Shown: piece by piece, positions 51,624-61,774 of the stretch | Layout: every line of letters begins with the position of its first letter | Position numbering within the stretch: position 1 is the first letter of the stretch | Assembly (NCBI RefSeq): GCF_026341775.1 | Contig: NZ_JAPEOB010000002.1 | Coordinates: forward strand, 806,001-870,000 | Direction of reading: 5' to 3' | Source of the DNA: Streptomyces sp. NBC_00654 | Lineage (GTDB): Bacteria > Actinomycetota > Actinomycetes > Streptomycetales > Streptomycetaceae | Length of the DNA stretch: 64,000 nucleotides | The notes under the pieces: model-generated | The model's database searches: none | Told to the model about the DNA's origin: nothing | What the model saw: the letters and a program-made list of their open reading frames with translations, nothing else | Program-made: the position numbers and the translations under genes

Positions 51624-53513
51624 ATGGACATGGAAGTCACGGCATGGACATCGATGCACAGCGCGATGACCGCCCAGCAGGACCGGCGGCCCTTCTCCCG
51701 GGCCACCCTGGGACGCATCATGGCCTTCGCCCGGCCGCACCGCGGCCGGCTGAACCGCTTCCTGCTGCTCAGCGTGGTGACCGCGCTGCTCGCGGTGGCC
51801 ACACCGGTGCTCGCGGGGCAGGTGGTCGACGCGATCGTGGAGGGCCGGGACTCCGGCAGGGTCACCCGGCTCGCGCTGCTGATCGCCGCCATCGCGGTGG
51901 CCGAGGCCGGACTCGGCCTGCTCACCCGATGGCTGTCGGCCACGCTCGGCGAGGGGCTGATCCTCGATCTGCGTACCGCGGTCTTCGACCACGTGCAGAG
52001 GATGCCGGTCGCCTTCTTCACCAGGACCCGGACCGGTGCGCTCGTCAGCCGGCTCAACAATGACGTGATCGGCGCCCAGCGCGCCTTCAGCAACACGCTC
52101 TCCGGCGTCGTCTCCAACGTCGTCACGCTGCTGCTGACCCTCGTCGTGATGCTCAGCATCTCCTGGCAGATCACCCTTCTCGCTCTGGTCCTGCTGCCGG
52201 TGTTCGTCGTGCCCGCCCGCCGGATGGGGGCCAGGATGGCGGCACTTCAGCGCGAGGCCGCCGGTCACAACGCCACCATGGGCACCCGGATGACCGAGCG
52301 GTTCTCCGCACCCGGCGCGACCCTCATCAAGCTGTTCGGGCGCCCCGCCGATGAGTCCGCGGAATTCGCCGCACGGGCCGGCCGGGTGCGGGACATCGGT
52401 ATCCGTACGGCCGTGGCGCAGTCCACGTTCATCACCGCCCTCACCCTGGTCTCCGCCCTGGCCCTCGCCCTGGTCTACGGGCTCGGCGGCTTCTACGCCC
52501 TGCGCGGCAGCCTGGAACCGGGCGCCGTCGTGGCCCTCGCCCTGCTGCTGACGCGGCTGTACGCCCCGCTGACCTCGCTGGCCGGTGCCCGGGTCGAGGT
52601 GATGAGCGCGCTGGTGAGCTTCGAGCGGGTCTTCGAGATCCTGGACCTCAAGCCCCTGATCGAGGAGAAGCCGGACGCCCGCCGGGTGCCGGAAGGGCCG
52701 GTCTCGGTGGAGTTCGACGGGGTCTCCTTCGGCTACCCCTCCGCCGACAAGGTCTCTCTCGCCTCCCTCGAAGAGGTCGCGACGCTCGACAACCGCGGCG
52801 GCACCGAAGTCCTGCACGACGTCTCCTTCCGCGCCGAGCCCGGCCGGATGATCGCCCTGGTCGGCTCCTCGGGGGCGGGCAAGTCCACCATCGCCCAGCT
52901 GCTGCCCCGGCTGTACGACGCGGACTCCGGTTCCGTACGGCTGAACGGCGTCGACGTACGCGATCTGAGCGCCGACTCGATCCGGGAAACGCTCGGCATG
53001 GTCACCCAGGACGGGCATCTGTTCCACGAGTCCGTACGCGCCAACCTGCTGCTCGCCCGCCCCGGGGCCACCGAGGAGGACATCTGGGACGCGCTGCGCA
53101 GGTCACGGCTCGACGGGCTCGTCGCCTCCCTGCCCGAAGGCCTGGACACGGTGGTGGGCGAGCGCGGGTACCGGCTCTCGGGCGGTGAACGGCAGCGGCT
53201 GACCATCGCCCGGCTGCTGCTGGCCCGGCAGCGGGTGGTCATCCTCGACGAGGCGACCGCCCATCTCGACTCCACCTCGGAGGCGGCGGTCCAGGAAGCG
53301 CTGGCAGAAGCGCTGGCGGGCCGGACAGCCGTGGTGATCGCCCACCGGCTGTCGACCGTCCGGGCCGCCGATCTGATCCTGGTCATCGAGGAGGGCCGGG
53401 TCGTGGAACGCGGTACGCACGCCGAACTGCTGGCCGCCCGAGGCCGGTACGAGGAGCTGCACCGCACCCAGTTCGAGCGCCCGGCCGCCACCGAGGGACG
53501 CCCCGTCGGCTGA
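51624..53513 (+). CDS. ABC exporter, fused permease and ATPase
   Basis: A 629-residue half-transporter (type IV/B1 exporter). Six-helix membrane domain at about residues 40-330, starting GRLNRFLLLSVVTALLAVATPVLAG; nucleotide-binding domain from about 360 with Walker A GSSGAGKST, signature LSGGERQR, Walker B VVILDEATAHLD and the H-loop His in AHRLSTV. An insertion (SADKVSLASLEEVATLDNRG) precedes Walker A. It works as a dimer to export a drug, lipid or peptide. ATG 51624 has GGAG 8 bases upstream. Divergent from the P1 peptidase; no partner half-transporter is adjacent. Confidence 0.95.
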   Translation: MDMEVTAWTSMHSAMTAQQDRRPFSRATLGRIMAFARPHRGRLNRFLLLSVVTALLAVATPVLAGQVVDAIVEGRDSGRVTRLALLIAAIAVAEAGLGLLTRWLSATLGEGLILDLRTAVFDHVQRMPVAFFTRTRTGALVSRLNNDVIGAQRAFSNTLSGVVSNVVTLLLTLVVMLSISWQITLLALVLLPVFVVPARRMGARMAALQREAAGHNATMGTRMTERFSAPGATLIKLFGRPADESAEFAARAGRVRDIGIRTAVAQSTFITALTLVSALALALVYGLGGFYALRGSLEPGAVVALALLLTRLYAPLTSLAGARVEVMSALVSFERVFEILDLKPLIEEKPDARRVPEGPVSVEFDGVSFGYPSADKVSLASLEEVATLDNRGGTEVLHDVSFRAEPGRMIALVGSSGAGKSTIAQLLPRLYDADSGSVRLNGVDVRDLSADSIRETLGMVTQDGHLFHESVRANLLLARPGATEEDIWDALRRSRLDGLVASLPEGLDTVVGERGYRLSGGERQRLTIARLLLARQRVVILDEATAHLDSTSEAAVQEALAEALAGRTAVVIAHRLSTVRAADLILVIEEGRVVERGTHAELLAARGRYEELHRTQFERPAATEGRPVG

Positions 53514-53539
53514 CTCCCCCGGCCGGGCGGACCTGAGGC

Positions 53540-54763
53540 TCAGCGCGCGCCGAACTGCTCCACGGCCGCCAACGCGAGTGACAGCTCGACCGCACCGGCG
53601 GGGTCGGTGAGGGTCCGCCCGGTGAGCTGCTCCAGACGGCGCAGCCGGTTGGAGACCGTGTTGCGGTGGCAGTACAGACGCTCGGCCGCGACGGCCGAGG
53701 AGCCCCCGGCCCGCAGCCAGACGCCGAGCGTGCTCAGCAGGGTGCCGCACTCCTCGGCGGGCAGCGCGAGCACCCGTCCCAGCACCACCGTACGCAGCCG
53801 TCCGGCCAGGTCCGACTGGGCCGCGATCAAGGCCTCGGGCAGGCGCTCGTCGAGCAGTACGACCGACGCCGCGCCGGGCCGCCAGGTCCGCAGGGCCAGT
53901 TCGGCCAGCCAGCGCGCCCGCCCGAGGTCGGCCAGGGAACCCACGACCGGGCTGACCCCGGCCCGTACGTCGTACCCGGCCAGCAGCTCGCGGAGGTCCT
54001 CCGGGCTGCCGCTCCCCAGGGGCACCAGACCGGTCTCGCCGTCCGCCCTGATCCGCCAGAGGATGCGCGGACCGGACAGCGGCTCGGGGCCGGGGTCGGA
54101 CGAGGGCGGCAGCGCGCCGGGGGCCGTGCGCAGGACGATGACGGCGTAGCGGCCGCGCTCGGGGAGCCCCAGCCGGGCGGCGGCCTCGGAGGCCAGCCCG
54201 GCGGCCACCCCCGAGCCGTCCAGCAGGGCGTCGAGGAGTGAGTGGCGCCGCTCCCGGTCCCGCGCAGCGCGGGCCGCCTCGGCCTGCCGGTAGGACTCGG
54301 CGACCGCGTCGGTGATCTGTTCCAGGACGTCCCAGACGACCGCGGCGGCGGGCAGCAGGGTGGGCAGAGCGGCGGGGAAGCGCTCGGCGACCACCTCGTA
54401 CATCGTCTCCCAGAGCAGCCTGCCGCCCCGGCGGTAGCTCTGCAGCAGGGAGGCGAGCGGCAGCCCCTGTTCGACGCGGCGGCTCCCGGTGCTCATCGCG
54501 TCGTGGAGGTCCACCGGCTGTTCCCGCGCCGCCTGGGCGATCCCGCTCAGCGCCTGGCACAGGTTGCGGTGGATCCGGTCGCCCAGCTCCTTCCGGCCGA
54601 TCAGCCTGGCGTACGCGGGGTCCTCGGCGAGGATCTGCGCGGCCAGCCGGTCGGCCGCCGGCTCGAACCGGCTCCGCAGCTCGTCCCGTACCTCCTCGAT
54701 GAGCAGAGGCACGCCGACGGGCGGTGCACCGGATGTGCGGGGTGACAACGCCATCGGCTCCAT
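53540..54763 (-). CDS. PucR/CdaR-type helix-turn-helix regulator
   Basis: A 407-residue transcription factor. An N-terminal all-helical sensory part (EEVRDELRSRFEPAADRLAAQIL...) and a GGDEF-like middle region precede the C-terminal PucR HTH (ERLYCHRNTVSNRLRRLEQLTG, about 365-386). It is divergent from the acyl-CoA ligase gene across 205 bp and probably regulates it. ATG 54763 is used, ATG 54754 is possible; neither has a strong ribosome-binding site. Confidence 0.9.
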   Translation of the reverse strand: MEPMALSPRTSGAPPVGVPLLIEEVRDELRSRFEPAADRLAAQILAEDPAYARLIGRKELGDRIHRNLCQALSGIAQAAREQPVDLHDAMSTGSRRVEQGLPLASLLQSYRRGGRLLWETMYEVVAERFPAALPTLLPAAAVVWDVLEQITDAVAESYRQAEAARAARDRERRHSLLDALLDGSGVAAGLASEAAARLGLPERGRYAVIVLRTAPGALPPSSDPGPEPLSGPRILWRIRADGETGLVPLGSGSPEDLRELLAGYDVRAGVSPVVGSLADLGRARWLAELALRTWRPGAASVVLLDERLPEALIAAQSDLAGRLRTVVLGRVLALPAEECGTLLSTLGVWLRAGGSSAVAAERLYCHRNTVSNRLRRLEQLTGRTLTDPAGAVELSLALAAVEQFGAR

Positions 54764-54968
54764 GGCCGGTGAGAGTGGCACGACCTGGCCGGAAAAGGGA
54801 GACCCCCGACCGTAATTGCCTCGCGCCACTGTGCACGGCGCACAACACGGCACCCGACTGCTTGGTACCCGGCAACCGATCACGCGCCGGCCCTCGCGGC
54901 CGCGACGCCGCGGTGCTGCCATGTGCGTCCGCCCAGAAGCCGCTCTTCCCGTTCTCCAGGAGACCCCT

Positions 54969-56615
54969 GTGCTCAGCACCATGCAGCGTCATCCCCTGAC
55001 CGTGACCACCCTGTTGCGCCACGGCGCCACGGTGCACGGCCGCAGCGAGGCGGTCACCTGGACGGGTGCGGCGGCCCGGCGCGCCACCTATGCCGAGGTC
55101 GCCCACCGTGCGACGAAACTGGCCGCGGCACTGCGCGGCCTCGGCATCACCGGCGACCAGCGGGTGGCCACCCTGATGTGGAACAACCAGGAGCACCTGG
55201 AGGCGTATCTCGCCGTCCCGTCCATGGGCGCGGTGCTCCACACGCTCAATCTGCGGCTGCCCGCCGATCAGCTGAGTCACATCGCCCGTCACGCCGAGGA
55301 CCGTGTCGTCCTCGCGGACGCGAGCCTGGTGCCGCTGATCGCCCCGCTGCTGCCCGGACTTCCCGATCTCGAACACGTCGTCGTCGTGGGCGGGGGACCG
55401 CTGCCCGACCTTCCCGGTGTGCGGGTCCACGGCTACGAGGAACTGCTCGCCGGGGCACCCGACGGTTTCGAGTGGCCGGACATCGACGAGGACACGGCCG
55501 CGGCGATGTGCTACACCTCCGGAACCACCGGCGACCCCAAGGGAGTTGTCTACTCGCACCGTTCGGTCTACCTGCACTCCATGCAGGTGTGCATGCCGGA
55601 GGCCCTCTGTCTGGACGACACGCGACGCGCTCTGGCGGTCGTTCCGATGTTCCACGCCATGGCCTGGGGATTGCCGTACGCCGCCTTCATGGCCGGCGCC
55701 TCCCTCCTCCTCCCCGGTCCGCATCTCCAGGCCGAGCCCCTGGCCGAGTTCATCGCCACCGAGAAGCCGCACACCGCGGGCGCGGTCCCGACCGTCTGGG
55801 CCGCGCTCCTGGCCCACCTCGACACGCACGGCGGGGATGTCTCCTCCCTGCGCGAGGTCCTGGTCGGCGGTGCCGCCTGCCCGCCCTCGCTGATGACCGG
55901 CTTCGAGGAGCGCCACGGGGTACGGGTCGTCGCCGCCTGGGGCATGACCGAGACCTCACCGCTCGGTACGGTCGCGAGGGCGCCGCACCATGTGCGTTCC
56001 CCGGAAGGCGCGATGCTCTACCGCTCCACGGCGGGCCGTCCGCCCGCGGGGGTCGAGCTGCGCCTCACGGGCGAGGACGGCACCGTTCTGCCGGACGACG
56101 GTGCGACCGTGGGGGAGGTCGAGGTCCGCGGTCCCTGGGTCACCGGCTCCTACCACCTCGTCGGGGCACCGGCCGACAAGTTCAACGGCGGCTGGCTGCG
56201 CACCGGGGACCTGGGCACGCTCACGTCCGACGGTTATCTGCGCCTGACGGACCGGGCGAAGGACGTCATCAAGTCGGGCGGTGAGTGGATCTCCTCGGTC
56301 GAGCTGGAGAACCATCTGATGGCCCACCCGGCGGTCCGGGAGGCGGCGGTGATCGGTGTCCCGGACGACCGCTGGGACGAGCGCCCGCTCGCGGTGGTGG
56401 TCTGGGCCGCGGACCCGGGCGCCCCGGGCGACTACACCGGTCTGCACGCCCACCTCGGTGCGTGCGTCGCCCGCTGGCAGCTCCCGGAACGCTGGACGTC
56501 CCTGCCGGAGATCCCGAAGACCAGCGTGGGCAAGTTCGACAAGAAGGAGCTGCGCCGCCGGTACGCGGAGGGTGAACTCCCCGTCGAACGGCTGTCGCAC
56601 TCGGCAGGGGTCTGA
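54969..56615 (+). CDS. Acyl-CoA ligase (long/medium-chain fatty acid-CoA ligase family)
   Basis: A 548-residue adenylate-forming enzyme that activates a carboxylic acid to its CoA ester with ATP. P-loop-like A3 motif [11 protein letters not shown] near residue 180, GWGMTET-like [12 protein letters not shown], the YRTGD-type RTGDLG near 420, and the C-terminal catalytic Lys in [16 protein letters not shown] 54969 has AGGAGA 7 bases upstream; a longer frame from 54816 has no family similarity. The PucR regulator is divergent. The chain length of the acid is not evident. Confidence 0.94.
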   Translation: MLSTMQRHPLTVTTLLRHGATVHGRSEAVTWTGAAARRATYAEVAHRATKLAAALRGLGITGDQRVATLMWNNQEHLEAYLAVPSMGAVLHTLNLRLPADQLSHIARHAEDRVVLADASLVPLIAPLLPGLPDLEHVVVVGGGPLPDLPGVRVHGYEELLAGAPDGFEWPDIDEDTAAAMCYTSGTTGDPKGVVYSHRSVYLHSMQVCMPEALCLDDTRRALAVVPMFHAMAWGLPYAAFMAGASLLLPGPHLQAEPLAEFIATEKPHTAGAVPTVWAALLAHLDTHGGDVSSLREVLVGGAACPPSLMTGFEERHGVRVVAAWGMTETSPLGTVARAPHHVRSPEGAMLYRSTAGRPPAGVELRLTGEDGTVLPDDGATVGEVEVRGPWVTGSYHLVGAPADKFNGGWLRTGDLGTLTSDGYLRLTDRAKDVIKSGGEWISSVELENHLMAHPAVREAAVIGVPDDRWDERPLAVVVWAADPGAPGDYTGLHAHLGACVARWQLPERWTSLPEIPKTSVGKFDKKELRRRYAEGELPVERLSHSAGV

Positions 56616-56670
56616 CCCCGGGCGCAGGCCAGAGGCCGTCGCGTGCCCGTCAGGGGTTGCGGGACAGCCT

Positions 56671-56922
56671 TCAGACGCGCTCGGCGGTCCTCCACCGCCG
56701 CAGCGCGTGCCTGCCGCAGGTGCGCCACTCCTTCGGCGACACACGGGCACGATGCCCGCCGTTGGTGACCAGCGCGTTGACCGACGTCATGGGGTCCGCC
56801 GCCATCGTCCTGGCCAGCAGGACTCCGATCACGAGCGGCAGCAGCGTCACGGCCAGGGCGGATCCGGCGGTCGTGACGTGCTGGATACGAGGGTGCCGCA
56901 GCGATCCGGAGTCGTTGTTCAT
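56671..56922 (-). CDS. Hypothetical small membrane protein
   Basis: An 83-residue product with one hydrophobic segment (about 17-37, TTAGSALAVTLLPLVIGVLLA) and a basic C-terminal half (RARVSPKEWRTCGRHALRRWRT). No family recognised. ATG 56922 with GGGA upstream is the likely start; GTG 56928 is possible. Codon use is consistent with coding, but so short a gene is uncertain. Confidence 0.45.
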   Translation of the reverse strand: MNNDSGSLRHPRIQHVTTAGSALAVTLLPLVIGVLLARTMAADPMTSVNALVTNGGHRARVSPKEWRTCGRHALRRWRTAERV

Positions 56923-57273
56923 GCCCACATCCCAACAGCTTCCGGGCCCCGGTGAATCGGGCAGGATACTCAGCCCCGCCCCGGCAGGTACTCAGGCCGG
57001 ACCGCCGCCGCACCGGGGACCCGCACCCGGCGTGCGCCGCCGGACGCCGCGCCCTCACAGCCTTTCGCCCCGGTCCGCGCCCGTCCGCGGGTACGGCAAC
57101 GGCAGTACCTGGGACTGCCTGCGCGCGCACGACGACGCGGCGCCCCCTTTCACGAAGGATTGCGGTACTCCCCCGGATCCGGTTCCGCCCCGCCCTGCCG
57201 CGTGGCGGTCGCCCGGCCGTGGGTGTGTCACCGCATCGTCCCGTCGCACGATCCAGACTGGAGCGCTTCCTTC
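56923..57273. promoter_or_regulatory. 351-bp region upstream of the MMPL transporter gene
   Basis: No gene seen. A near-perfect direct repeat, GGCAGGATACTCAG at 56960-56973 and GGCAGGTACTCAGG at 56983-56996, is 23 bp apart start to start. It may be paired regulator sites or twin -10-like elements (GATACT, GGTACT). The remainder is GC-rich and featureless. Confidence 0.3.
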
Positions 57274-59544
57274 GTGGCTACCTTCCTCTATCGGCTAGGC
57301 CGGCTGTCCTTCCGGAGACGACGACTCGTCGTCCTGATCTGGGTGGCGCTGCTCGCCGCCGGCACGTTCGCGGCGGTCAAGGCGCCCGCAGCCGCGGACG
57401 ACGGTGTCTCGATTCCCGGTACGGAGTCGCAGAAGGCGTTCGACCTGCTGGACCAGCGCTTCCCCGGCGTGAACTCCGACGGGGCCGAGGCACGGATCGT
57501 GTTCGTCGTCCCGGACGGCCAGAAGATCACCGCGAGCGCGCACAAGGCGGCCGTCGAGCACGTCGTCGAAGAGGTGGGCGGCGGCTCGCAGGTCGCCGCC
57601 GCTCTCAGCCCCTTCGACACCGGGGCGGTCAGCGAGGACGGCACTACGGCGTACGCCACCGTCAACTACAAGGCGAAGATCAGCGACCTCACGGACGCCA
57701 CCAGGGAAGCGCTCACGGACGCGGCGGAGTCGGGCCGCGAGGCCGGGCTCACCGTGGAGATGGGTGGCTCCGCGCTGACGCCCGAAGCCGAGATGGGGGC
57801 GACCGAGATCATCGGCGTCGCCGTCGCCGCGGTCGTCCTGCTGATCACCTTCGGGTCTCTGGCGGCCGCCGGGCTGCCGCTGCTCACCGCCCTGATCGGC
57901 GTCGGGCTGGGCATCGCCGCGATCACCGCGCTGGGCAGCGCCTTCGGGTTCTCGCCGACGACGGCCACGCTCGCCATGATGCTGGGCCTCGCCGTCGGCA
58001 TCGACTACGCCGTGTTCATCGTCTCCCGCTTCCGGTCGGAACGGGCGGAGGGTCACACCGCCGAGGAGGCCGCGGCGCGCGCCAACGGGACCGCGGGTTC
58101 CGCCGTCGTCTTCGCCGGTCTCACCGTCGTGATCGCGCTCATGGGACTGTCCGTCGTCGGCATCCCCGTCCTGACCAAGATGGGTGTGGCCGCCGCCGGG
58201 ACCGTGGTGATCTCCGTCGTGATCGCCCTGACCCTGCTGCCGGCACTGCTCGGATTCGCCCAGCGGGCGGTGCTGCCGCGCGCCTCCCGTGCGCCGGGCT
58301 CGGCGGTCTCCGCGCGCCCGGTGGGCGGCGCACGCAGGGCGCGCCGGACGAAGTCCGGTTCCCAGGACCCCGCCCGGGAGGCGGCCGCCATGGGAACACG
58401 CTGGGCGCGCATGGTCATCCGGCGCCCCCTCGGCGTTCTCGTTCTCGCCGTGCTGGGCCTCGGTGTGATCGCCGTACCGGCATTCGATCTGCGGCTCGGC
58501 ATGCCGGGCGACGAGACGAAGTCCACCTCGACCACCGAGCGCCGTGCCTATGACGCGCTGGCCGACGGCTTCGGTCCCGGCTTCAACGGACCGCTCACCG
58601 TCGTCGTCGACGCGAAGGGCTCCGACGACCCGAAGGCAGCGGCGGCGCAGGCCGCCGAGGACCTCGCCGCGACCGACGGGATCGTCTCGGTCTCCCCCGC
58701 GGCGTTCAACGAGGCCGGCGACACCGCCGTGATCACCGCCACGCCCGGCACCGGCCCCAGCTCCACCGGGACCAAGGAACTCGTCGGCACGATCCGCGAC
58801 GAGGCGGCCGGTCTGGAGTCCGGCACCGGAGCCACCCTGCTCGTCACCGGCACGACCGCGGTGAACATCGATGTGTCGCAGAAGGTCACCGACGCGCTCG
58901 TGCCGTATCTGGCGGTCGTCGTGGGACTGGCCGTGCTGCTGCTGATGGTCGTCTTCCGCTCGCTCCTGGTGCCCGTGAAGGCCGCGGTCGGCTTCCTGCT
59001 GTCCGTGGGGGCCTCGTTCGGAGTCATCGTCGCGGTCTTCCAGTGGGGCTGGCTCGCCGAGACGCTGGGCATCCAGGAGACCGGCCCCGTGTCGAGCCTG
59101 ATGCCGATCTTCCTGATCGGGGTCGTCTTCGGCCTGGCCATGGACTACGAGGTCTTCCTCGTCACGCGGATGCGCGAGGCGTACGTCCACGGGGAGCGCC
59201 CGGGACAGGCGATCGTGACGGGTTTCCGGCACAGCGCACGGGTCGTCGTGGCCGCCGCCGTGATTATGATCGCCGTCTTCGCCGGGTTCATCGGGATGAG
59301 CGACTCGATGGTCAAGATGATGGGGCTCGGTCTCGCCTCCGCCGTCTTCTTCGACGCGTTCGTCGTCCGGATGACCATCGTCCCGGCCGTCCTCGCCCTG
59401 CTCGGCGACCGGGCGTGGTGGCTGCCGCGACGGCTCGGGAGGATCCTGCCGAACGTGGACATCGAGGGTGAGGGGCTCAGCCGCCGGCAGACGGCCGTCC
59501 CCGGACCGGGGAGCAGTACGGAGCCCGAGCCCACCCGGGTCTGA
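57274..59544 (+). CDS. MMPL family (RND-superfamily) transporter
   Basis: A 756-residue membrane protein with the duplicated MMPL plan: helix 1, a large extracytoplasmic loop, five helices, a cytoplasmic linker at about 350-390, then the same again. Motifs ATLAMMLGLAVGIDYAVFIVSRFRSER in the first half and LIGVVFGLAMDYEVFLVTRMREAY in the second contain the proton-relay Asp-Tyr pairs. Such proteins export lipids or hydrophobic drugs. GTG 57274 fits the conserved start; the in-frame extension to 57160 is not conserved. A terminator follows. Confidence 0.94.
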   Translation: MATFLYRLGRLSFRRRRLVVLIWVALLAAGTFAAVKAPAAADDGVSIPGTESQKAFDLLDQRFPGVNSDGAEARIVFVVPDGQKITASAHKAAVEHVVEEVGGGSQVAAALSPFDTGAVSEDGTTAYATVNYKAKISDLTDATREALTDAAESGREAGLTVEMGGSALTPEAEMGATEIIGVAVAAVVLLITFGSLAAAGLPLLTALIGVGLGIAAITALGSAFGFSPTTATLAMMLGLAVGIDYAVFIVSRFRSERAEGHTAEEAAARANGTAGSAVVFAGLTVVIALMGLSVVGIPVLTKMGVAAAGTVVISVVIALTLLPALLGFAQRAVLPRASRAPGSAVSARPVGGARRARRTKSGSQDPAREAAAMGTRWARMVIRRPLGVLVLAVLGLGVIAVPAFDLRLGMPGDETKSTSTTERRAYDALADGFGPGFNGPLTVVVDAKGSDDPKAAAAQAAEDLAATDGIVSVSPAAFNEAGDTAVITATPGTGPSSTGTKELVGTIRDEAAGLESGTGATLLVTGTTAVNIDVSQKVTDALVPYLAVVVGLAVLLLMVVFRSLLVPVKAAVGFLLSVGASFGVIVAVFQWGWLAETLGIQETGPVSSLMPIFLIGVVFGLAMDYEVFLVTRMREAYVHGERPGQAIVTGFRHSARVVVAAAVIMIAVFAGFIGMSDSMVKMMGLGLASAVFFDAFVVRMTIVPAVLALLGDRAWWLPRRLGRILPNVDIEGEGLSRRQTAVPGPGSSTEPEPTRV

Positions 59545-59576
59545 CCTCCCCGGTACGGCCGCGACAGCTCTCCGCA

Positions 59577-59603
59577 GGGCCGCCCGCGCGACGCGGGCGG
59601 CCC
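59577..59603 (+). terminator. 12-bp hairpin terminator after the MMPL gene
   Basis: GGGCCGCCCGCG and CGCGGGCGGCCC flank a CGA loop, 33 bp after the MMPL stop. Its right arm lies in the first copy of a tandem duplication. Confidence 0.75.
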
Positions 59604-59633
59604 GTGGCCTTGACGCGGGCGGCCCGTGGCCTT
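59590..59633. repeat. Perfect 22-bp tandem duplication
   Basis: GACGCGGGCGGCCCGTGGCC plus TT occurs twice back to back (59590-59611 and 59612-59633). Each copy contains the right arm of the MMPL terminator, so the left arm can pair with either. Confidence 0.9.
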
Positions 59634-59689
59634 TGGGAACTGTCCGGCTCATGGCCGACCATGGTCCGGAACCGACAGAAGGAACGCAC

Positions 59690-61000
59690 ATGATCACCGA
59701 CTGGCGACAGCCGGCCCTCCGGCATCCCCGGACGGCCGACGCCGCACTCGCGCTGGCCCTGCTCGGCCTGTCGTTCCTGGTCGGCTCGCTCGACGGGGCC
59801 GGGCAGAAGACCGGCTCCGGCACCGCTCCCGACTCCGGCGGCTCGCCGTATGTGCCCGTCGTCCTTCTCGGCGCGGTGTCCAGCGCCGCGCTGATGTGGC
59901 ACCGCAGTCACCCGCGTACCGTCACGGTCGTGACCGCGCTGTGCAGCGCGGTACTGGCGTCGCTGGGGTTCGCCCTGACCGTGTTCACCTCGGGCCCGGT
60001 CGTCGTGGCCCTGTACTCGCTGGCCGTCCGCACCGACCGCCGTACGTCCCGGACCTTCACGCTGGGTGCCATCCTCGTCCTGCTGCCTCTCACCATGGCC
60101 TTCGGGCCCGGAACGGTCTTCGTCGTCGACCAGATCGGGCTGATCGCCTGGGCCCTGCTGCCGGGTGCGGTGGGCGACGCCGTCCGGACGAGACGCGACT
60201 ACGTCGCGGCCGTCGAGGCACGCGCCGAGCTCGCCGAGCGGACCCGGGAGGACGAGGCGCGGCGGAGGGTCGGCGAGGAGCGGATCCGTATCGCACGCGA
60301 CCTCCACGATGTCGTCGCGCACCACATCGCCCTCGCCAACGCCCAGGCGGGCACCGCCTCGTATCTGATGCGCGCCGACCCCGAGCGGGCCCAGCAGGTC
60401 ATGGACCACCTCGCGGAAACCACTTCCTCCGCGCTGCGCGAGCTCAAGGCGACCGTCGGGCTGCTGCGGCAGAGCGGTGACGCCGAGGCGCCGCTGGACC
60501 CCGCTCCGGGGCTCGGCCGGCTCCCGTCGCTGGTCGACTCGTTCCGACGGTCCGGTCTGGTGGTGTCCGTGGTCACGGAGGGGGAGGAACAGCCGCTGTC
60601 GCCGGGCGTGGACCTGACGGCGTACCGGATCGTCCAGGAAGCCCTGACCAATGTCTCCAAGCACGCCGGTACGTCAGCGGCGACGGTGCGTCTCACCTAC
60701 ACCCACGACCGGCTGGCCCTCTCCGTCACCGACAGGGGCCGGTCACCGGGCACGCCGGAGGCGGTGTCGGAGCCGGGGTACGGTCTGATCGGCATGCGGG
60801 AGCGGGCCGCTTCGGTGGGCGGCCTGCTGCTCGCCGGACGCCGGGCGGAGGGCGGATTCGAGGTGACCACGGAGCTGCCCCTGCGGACCGGGCAGGCCAC
60901 CCGGAGCACGGCTGCGGACGGCCGTGCGGATTCCGGTACGAATGCCGACGCGGGCAGCGATGCGCGTTCCGGCGAGGAAAGCGAGCGTACGGCCCCATGA
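59690..61000 (+). CDS. Sensor histidine kinase, NarL-type two-component system
   Basis: A 436-residue membrane kinase. About five helices lie in the first 160 residues, then a coiled segment, the HisKA_3 dimerisation box with the phosphorylated His in RIARDLHDVVAHHIALA (near residue 208), and a HATPase_c domain (N box EALTNVSKHA near 325, G box GYGLIGMRER near 365). The last 40 residues are a low-complexity tail. ATG 59690 has AAGGA 6 bases upstream. Overlaps the response-regulator start by four bases. Confidence 0.94.
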   Translation: MITDWRQPALRHPRTADAALALALLGLSFLVGSLDGAGQKTGSGTAPDSGGSPYVPVVLLGAVSSAALMWHRSHPRTVTVVTALCSAVLASLGFALTVFTSGPVVVALYSLAVRTDRRTSRTFTLGAILVLLPLTMAFGPGTVFVVDQIGLIAWALLPGAVGDAVRTRRDYVAAVEARAELAERTREDEARRRVGEERIRIARDLHDVVAHHIALANAQAGTASYLMRADPERAQQVMDHLAETTSSALRELKATVGLLRQSGDAEAPLDPAPGLGRLPSLVDSFRRSGLVVSVVTEGEEQPLSPGVDLTAYRIVQEALTNVSKHAGTSAATVRLTYTHDRLALSVTDRGRSPGTPEAVSEPGYGLIGMRERAASVGGLLLAGRRAEGGFEVTTELPLRTGQATRSTAADGRADSGTNADAGSDARSGEESERTAP

Positions 61001-61713
61001 CCATCCGCGTACTGCTGGCCGATGACCAGGCACTGCTGGCGGGCACCTTCCGGCTGCTGATCGACTCCTGCGACGACATGGAGGTCGTCGGCATCGCCGC
61101 CGACGGCCGGGAGGCGGTGGACAAGGCGCGCGAGACACACCCCGATGTGATCGTCATGGACATCCGGATGCCGGGTGTCGACGGCCTGGCGGCGACGGCC
61201 GAGATCTGCGCCGACGACTCCCTCGGCTCGACGAGGGTCCTCATTCTCACGACGTTCGAGATCGACGAGTACGTGGCGCAGGCGCTGCGCGCGGGCGCCA
61301 GCGGCTTCCTCGGCAAGGACGTCGGCCCCGAGGCGCTCCTGACAGCCATCCGCACGGTGAATGCCGGGGACTCCCTGCTCTCCCCCGCCGCGACCCGTGC
61401 GCTCATCGGCCGCTACCTCGCACGCCCCGAGCCGGCCGGGATCTCCTCGCCGGACGCCCTCGCCGTGCTGACCGCACGCGAGCGCCAGGTCATGACGCAG
61501 GCGGCCGAGGGCCTGTCGAACACCGAGATCGCCGAGCTCATGCATCTGAGCCCGCTGACCGTGCGGACCCATGTCCACCGGGCGATGTCCAAGCTGCACG
61601 CACGGGACCGGGCCCAGCTGGTGGTCATCGCCTACCGGACGGGGCTCGTCCGTGTCGCACCGCACCGGCCACCGCCGTCCGGTGAGAACGGCCCGTTCCC
61701 CGGAGGGCGTTGA
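60997..61713 (+). CDS. LuxR/NarL-type response regulator
   Basis: A 238-residue DNA-binding regulator. Receiver domain (1-120) with Asp9-Asp10, phosphoacceptor Asp55 in VIVMDIRMPG and the conserved Lys in GKD near 106; LuxR-type HTH at about 155-215 (LTARERQVMTQAAEGLSNTEIAELMHLSPLTVRTHVHRAMSKL). Cognate partner of the overlapping histidine kinase. The target is not visible; the adjacent MMPL transporter is a reasonable guess because many such pairs control efflux genes. Confidence 0.95.
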   Translation: MTIRVLLADDQALLAGTFRLLIDSCDDMEVVGIAADGREAVDKARETHPDVIVMDIRMPGVDGLAATAEICADDSLGSTRVLILTTFEIDEYVAQALRAGASGFLGKDVGPEALLTAIRTVNAGDSLLSPAATRALIGRYLARPEPAGISSPDALAVLTARERQVMTQAAEGLSNTEIAELMHLSPLTVRTHVHRAMSKLHARDRAQLVVIAYRTGLVRVAPHRPPPSGENGPFPGGR

Positions 61714-61774
61714 AGGCCTGCGTGATCGGTGCGACGATCCCGGGGAATGCCGGACCGACGTAAGGATCGTCTTC

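Noticed and set aside
53103..55916. 937-codon minus-strand frame across the ABC exporter end, the PucR gene and the ligase gene
   Set aside because: Shadow frame; the genuine PucR frame is different and carries the HTH motif.
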